Assembly (NCBI RefSeq): GCF_008728195.1
Contig: NZ_CP031598.1
Span: 4,154,001-4,218,000 of the forward strand
Direction of reading: 5' to 3'
From: Roseovarius indicus
GTDB taxonomy: Bacteria > Pseudomonadota > Alphaproteobacteria > Rhodobacterales > Rhodobacteraceae
DNA: 64,000 bases
Shown: in pieces, positions 61,661 to 64,000 of the stretch
Numbering within the stretch: position 1 is the stretch's first letter
Layout of the letters: each line of letters begins with the position of its first letter
Program-made: the position numbers and the translations under genes
Notes under the pieces: model-generated
What the model was told of the DNA's origin: nothing
Databases searched by the model: none
The model's input: only the letters and a program-made list of their open reading frames with translations

Positions 61661-62305
61661 TCAGGCCCGTGCATTTTCGATAAAGGCGCGCATCAGGTCG
61701 GCATCCTTGACGCCCGGCGCGCTTTCCACGCCCGAGGCGACATCGACCTGCCGCGCGCCGGTCAGGCGGATGGCCTCGGCCACGTTATCCGGGTTGAGCC
61801 CGCCGGCCAGCATCCACGGCACCGGCCAGCGGCGCCCGGCGATCAGCTTCCAGTCGAAGGCCACCGCATTGCCGCCGGGCCGGTCGGCCCCTTTCGGCGG
61901 CTTGGCGTCGACAAGGATCTGGTCGGCGACCTTTCCATAGAAGTCGATCTGGGTCACGTCCTCGGGCCCGGAAATGCCGACGACCTTGATCACCGGCAGC
62001 CCGTAGCGTGCCTTGACCTCCGACACCCGCGCCGGGCTTTCCTTGCCGTGCAGCTGCAGGAAGTCGAGCGGTACGCTGGTGGTCAGAAGATCGAGCGTCG
62101 CGTCATCGGCATCGACCGTCAGGCCCACCTTGCCCACGCCCACGGGCACCGAGGTCGCCATGAAGGCCGCGGCCTCGAGGTCGAGATAGCGGGGGGATTT
62201 GGGAAAGAAGTTGAAGCCAAGATAGGACGCGCCCGCCACGATCGCGGCGGGAATGTCGGCGGGGTCGGTGAGCCCGCAGATCTTGACCCTGATGTCTGAC
62301 GGCAT
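61661..62305 (-). CDS. trpF: Phosphoribosylanthranilate isomerase
   Basis: 214 residues, a TIM barrel. The catalytic Cys is in VKICGLTDPADIPAA near 7-21, the Asp in DVASGVESAPGVKD near 182, with LQLHGKE near 82 and LAGGLNPDNVAEAI near 158. It performs the Amadori rearrangement of the tryptophan pathway. It lies 9 bases downstream of lapA. Confidence 0.95.
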   Translation of the reverse strand: MPSDIRVKICGLTDPADIPAAIVAGASYLGFNFFPKSPRYLDLEAAAFMATSVPVGVGKVGLTVDADDATLDLLTTSVPLDFLQLHGKESPARVSEVKARYGLPVIKVVGISGPEDVTQIDFYGKVADQILVDAKPPKGADRPGGNAVAFDWKLIAGRRWPVPWMLAGGLNPDNVAEAIRLTGARQVDVASGVESAPGVKDADLMRAFIENARA

Positions 62306-62314
62306 GCCAGCGTC

Positions 62315-62665
62315 TTAGCTGGCTTCGTCGAGAAGTGCCAGCACTTCATCCTTGCCCTGGTGGCGTTCGCCCTTGAGGCGCTTCACCTCGGCCTTGAGCC
62401 GCTCCATCTCGCGCGCCTGGCGGGCGGCGGCGGCGCGTTCGCCGGCCTCGCGGATCCATTCCCAGATGAAGCCGATGATCAGGCCGGCCAGGACGCCGCC
62501 GAACATCACCAGGAACAGCGGCATGTCATAGGCCGGGTTCAGCGCGGCTAGATGGGCGATCTCGGTGGGCAGGACCTGCACCGTCACGAACTCGCGGTTG
62601 GCAAGCGCAATAAGGATCAGGGCGATTGCGAAGATCGCAATCGAGGCATAGCGGATATATCGCAT
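62315..62665 (-). CDS. lapA: LapA-family inner-membrane protein
   Basis: 116 residues with two membrane helices (YASIAIFAIALILIALA near 6-22 and LFLVMFGGVLAGLIIGFIW near 50-68) and a C-terminal coiled coil (AARQAREMERLKAEVKRLKG). LapA takes part in LPS assembly with LapB in E. coli. Its ATG overlaps the ihfB stop by 1 base, the usual order in Rhodobacteraceae. Confidence 0.88.
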   Translation of the reverse strand: MRYIRYASIAIFAIALILIALANREFVTVQVLPTEIAHLAALNPAYDMPLFLVMFGGVLAGLIIGFIWEWIREAGERAAAARQAREMERLKAEVKRLKGERHQGKDEVLALLDEAS

Positions 62666-62949
62666 CAGGCTTTCCCGTTCAGGCGGTCGCGCAAAAGTTT
62701 ACCAGTCTTGAAGAACGGTACGTGTTTTTCTTCGACATGCACGGATTCGCCGGTGCGCGGATTGCGCCCCGTGCGGGATTCGCGCTTCTTCACCGAGAAC
62801 GCACCGAAGCCGCGCAGCTCGACCCGGTTGCCCTGGGCCATGGCATCGGTGATTTCGTTGAAAATTGTATTAACGATGCGCTCAACATCGCGCTGGTACA
62901 AATGCGGGTTCTCGTCGGCAATCTTTTGAATCAGTTCCGATCGGATCAT
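62665..62949 (-). CDS. ihfB: Integration host factor beta subunit
   Basis: 94 residues from ATG 62949; an in-frame upstream extension to 62982 has no support. The HU/IHF fold is clear: [20 protein letters not shown] at the start and the DNA-minor-groove arm [20 protein letters not shown] near 47-66. IHF bends DNA at promoters and integration sites. Confidence 0.96.
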   Translation of the reverse strand: MIRSELIQKIADENPHLYQRDVERIVNTIFNEITDAMAQGNRVELRGFGAFSVKKRESRTGRNPRTGESVHVEEKHVPFFKTGKLLRDRLNGKA

Positions 62950-63330
62950 CGGCTGTCTCCCCGGTGGTCTTTGTTGGCGCACTCACATTTTCCTAAACTA
63001 TAGATAGAAATCAGAAAAATCGGAATAGTCTCACACGGTACCTTTTGGAGGAAATCCGCCTTTTCGCGCGGACAATGCCTCGAAATCTGGCCCGGAAACG
63101 ACATTTCGTCCGGAAGCGACATGCCGCGGCGCAGAGAAAGCCGGTCTGGAAAACCATTGATTCGGCGCGAAAATTATCCGGCGCGGCGATGCGATGTGTG
63201 GAGACGTGCGCCGGTCTCGGGCGCCGCTCACCGATTTGTACGCGGCCAGACAAACTTTTCGGCGGGCAAAAGAAAACGGCCCCGTCAGAACCTGACGGGG
63301 CCGCCTGACCATCTTCCTTGCGGAGACGGT
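62950..63330. other. Promoter region of ihfB and end of rpsA
   Basis: 381 bases without a gene. It must hold the ihfB promoter (the AT-rich stretch 62985-63025 is a good place) and the rpsA terminator at 63276-63302. Other open frames here show no ribosome site or motif. Confidence 0.6.
63276..63302 (-). terminator. Intrinsic terminator of rpsA
   Basis: CGGCCCCGTCAG (63276-63287) pairs with CTGACGGGGCCG (63291-63302) over a 3-base loop. On the minus strand it is followed by TTTTCTTTTG. It ends the rpsA transcript 29 bases after the stop and separates it from ihfB. Confidence 0.93.
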
Positions 63331-64000
63331 TTACTTGTCTTCGTCGCCTTTCAGCGCGGCGCCGAGGATGTCGCCCAGCGAGGCGCCCGAGTCGGAGCTG
63401 CCATACTGTTCGACCGCTTCCTTCTCTTCGGCGATCTCGCGGGCCTTGATCGAGAGACCAAGACGGCGGGTCTTGCTGTCGATGTTGGTGACGCGCACGT
63501 CGACCTTGTCACCGACCGAGAAACGCTCGGGGCGCTGCTCGGAGCGGTCACGCGACAGGTCGGAGCGGCGGATGAAGGATTTCATGCCTTCGTATTCCAC
63601 CTCGATGCCGCCATCCTCGATCGAGGTGACCTCGACGGTGATGATCGAGCCGCGCTTCACGCCGCCCACGGCTTCGGCGAACTTGTCGCCGCCCAGGGCC
63701 TTGATCGAGAGCGAGATACGCTCTTTCTCGACGTCGACTTCAGACACAACGGCCTTGACGACATCGCCCTTGCGATAGTTCTGGATCGCGTCTTCGCCAC
63801 GCTCGTCCCAGCTGAGGTCGGAGAGGTGGACCATCCCGTCGATCTCGCCCGGCAGGCCGATGAAGAGACCGAATTCGGTGATGTTCTTGACCTCGCCCTC
63901 GACCTCGGTGCCTTCGGGGTGGGTTTCCGCGAAGACTTCCCAGGGGTTGCGCATGGTCTGCTTGAGGCCGAGCGACACACGGCGTTTCGCCTGGTCGATC
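63331..64000 (-). CDS. rpsA: 30S ribosomal protein S1, 5' part beyond window
   Basis: About 223 residues of the C-terminal part are visible; the frame is open across the window edge. S1 RNA-binding domains are seen: GTEVEGEVKNITEFGLFIGL with VHLSDLSWDERGEDAI, then GSIITVEVTSIEDGGIEVEY with SFIRRSDLSRDRSEQRPE. The protein ends in an acidic Lys/Asp tail. S1 brings mRNA to the ribosome. The start is off-window. Confidence 0.96.
   Translation of the reverse strand, partial: IDQAKRRVSLGLKQTMRNPWEVFAETHPEGTEVEGEVKNITEFGLFIGLPGEIDGMVHLSDLSWDERGEDAIQNYRKGDVVKAVVSEVDVEKERISLSIKALGGDKFAEAVGGVKRGSIITVEVTSIEDGGIEVEYEGMKSFIRRSDLSRDRSEQRPERFSVGDKVDVRVTNIDSKTRRLGLSIKAREIAEEKEAVEQYGSSDSGASLGDILGAALKGDEDK

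Noticed and set aside
1..64000. CRISPR array or cas genes
   Set aside because: No regularly spaced repeats of 25-40 bases with unique spacers and no Cas motif seen.

Overview
The window looks like chromosome from a high-GC alphaproteobacterium of the Rhodobacteraceae (roseobacter type). The reasons are the strong G/C third-position bias, the conserved rpsA-ihfB-lapA-trpF-trpB block at the right end, and several families common in marine roseobacters: carnitine/gamma-butyrobetaine catabolism, BKACE, xanthine-dehydrogenase-type oxidases and sulfated-polysaccharide genes. Naming a species from sequence alone would be guesswork.

Layout. 1-3.1 kb, minus strand: a GSCFA protein (cut by the window edge), a WcbI-like protein and an AcuC-type deacetylase. 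3.2-7.1 kb, minus: a three-subunit molybdenum hydroxylase followed by a MoaD/ThiS-like sulfur carrier. 7.2-16.5 kb: a divergent GlxA/AraC-type regulator and a plus-strand set (BKACE, lipoprotein, SDR, lipoprotein, carnitine dehydrogenase-thioesterase fusion, acyl-CoA dehydrogenase, ADP-forming-type CoA ligase, enoyl-CoA hydratase). Together these can take gamma-butyrobetaine and carnitine to glycine betaine. A large inverted repeat separates the dehydrogenase from the ligase. 17-39 kb: two convergent polysaccharide operons. The plus arm makes GDP-mannose and holds two giant paralogous glycosyltransferases, a sulfotransferase fused to a heparinase-type lyase, and a second sulfotransferase. The minus arm is rfbC-rfbB-rfbD-rfbA-ugd, two GT2 enzymes and a methyltransferase-like coiled-coil protein; a third, lower-GC sulfotransferase lies upstream. 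A sulfated polymer containing mannose, rhamnose and glucuronate is a reasonable inference. No polymerase, flippase or exporter is in view.

40.1-46.6 kb: a compact integrative mobilizable element of about 6.5 kb, bounded by a 14-bp direct repeat of the tRNA-Ser(GCU) 3' end. It carries an XRE-ImmA/IrrE protein with an unknown partner, a DUF3987 protein, a small protein, a MobA/MobL relaxase, a nested membrane protein and an integrase. The integrase is broken by one in-frame amber codon, so the element is probably stranded.

46.7-64 kb: core and housekeeping genes: ychF, trpA with a hydratase, a ZIP transporter, a MaoC protein, an FMN 2-hydroxyacid dehydrogenase, rplY-pth, a serine beta-lactamase-family protein, small enzymes, a slipin, tRNA-like remnants, trpB, a methyltransferase, trpF, lapA, ihfB and the 3' part of rpsA. 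Several strong intrinsic terminators are visible, and a recurring intergenic repeat family sits just after operon ends.
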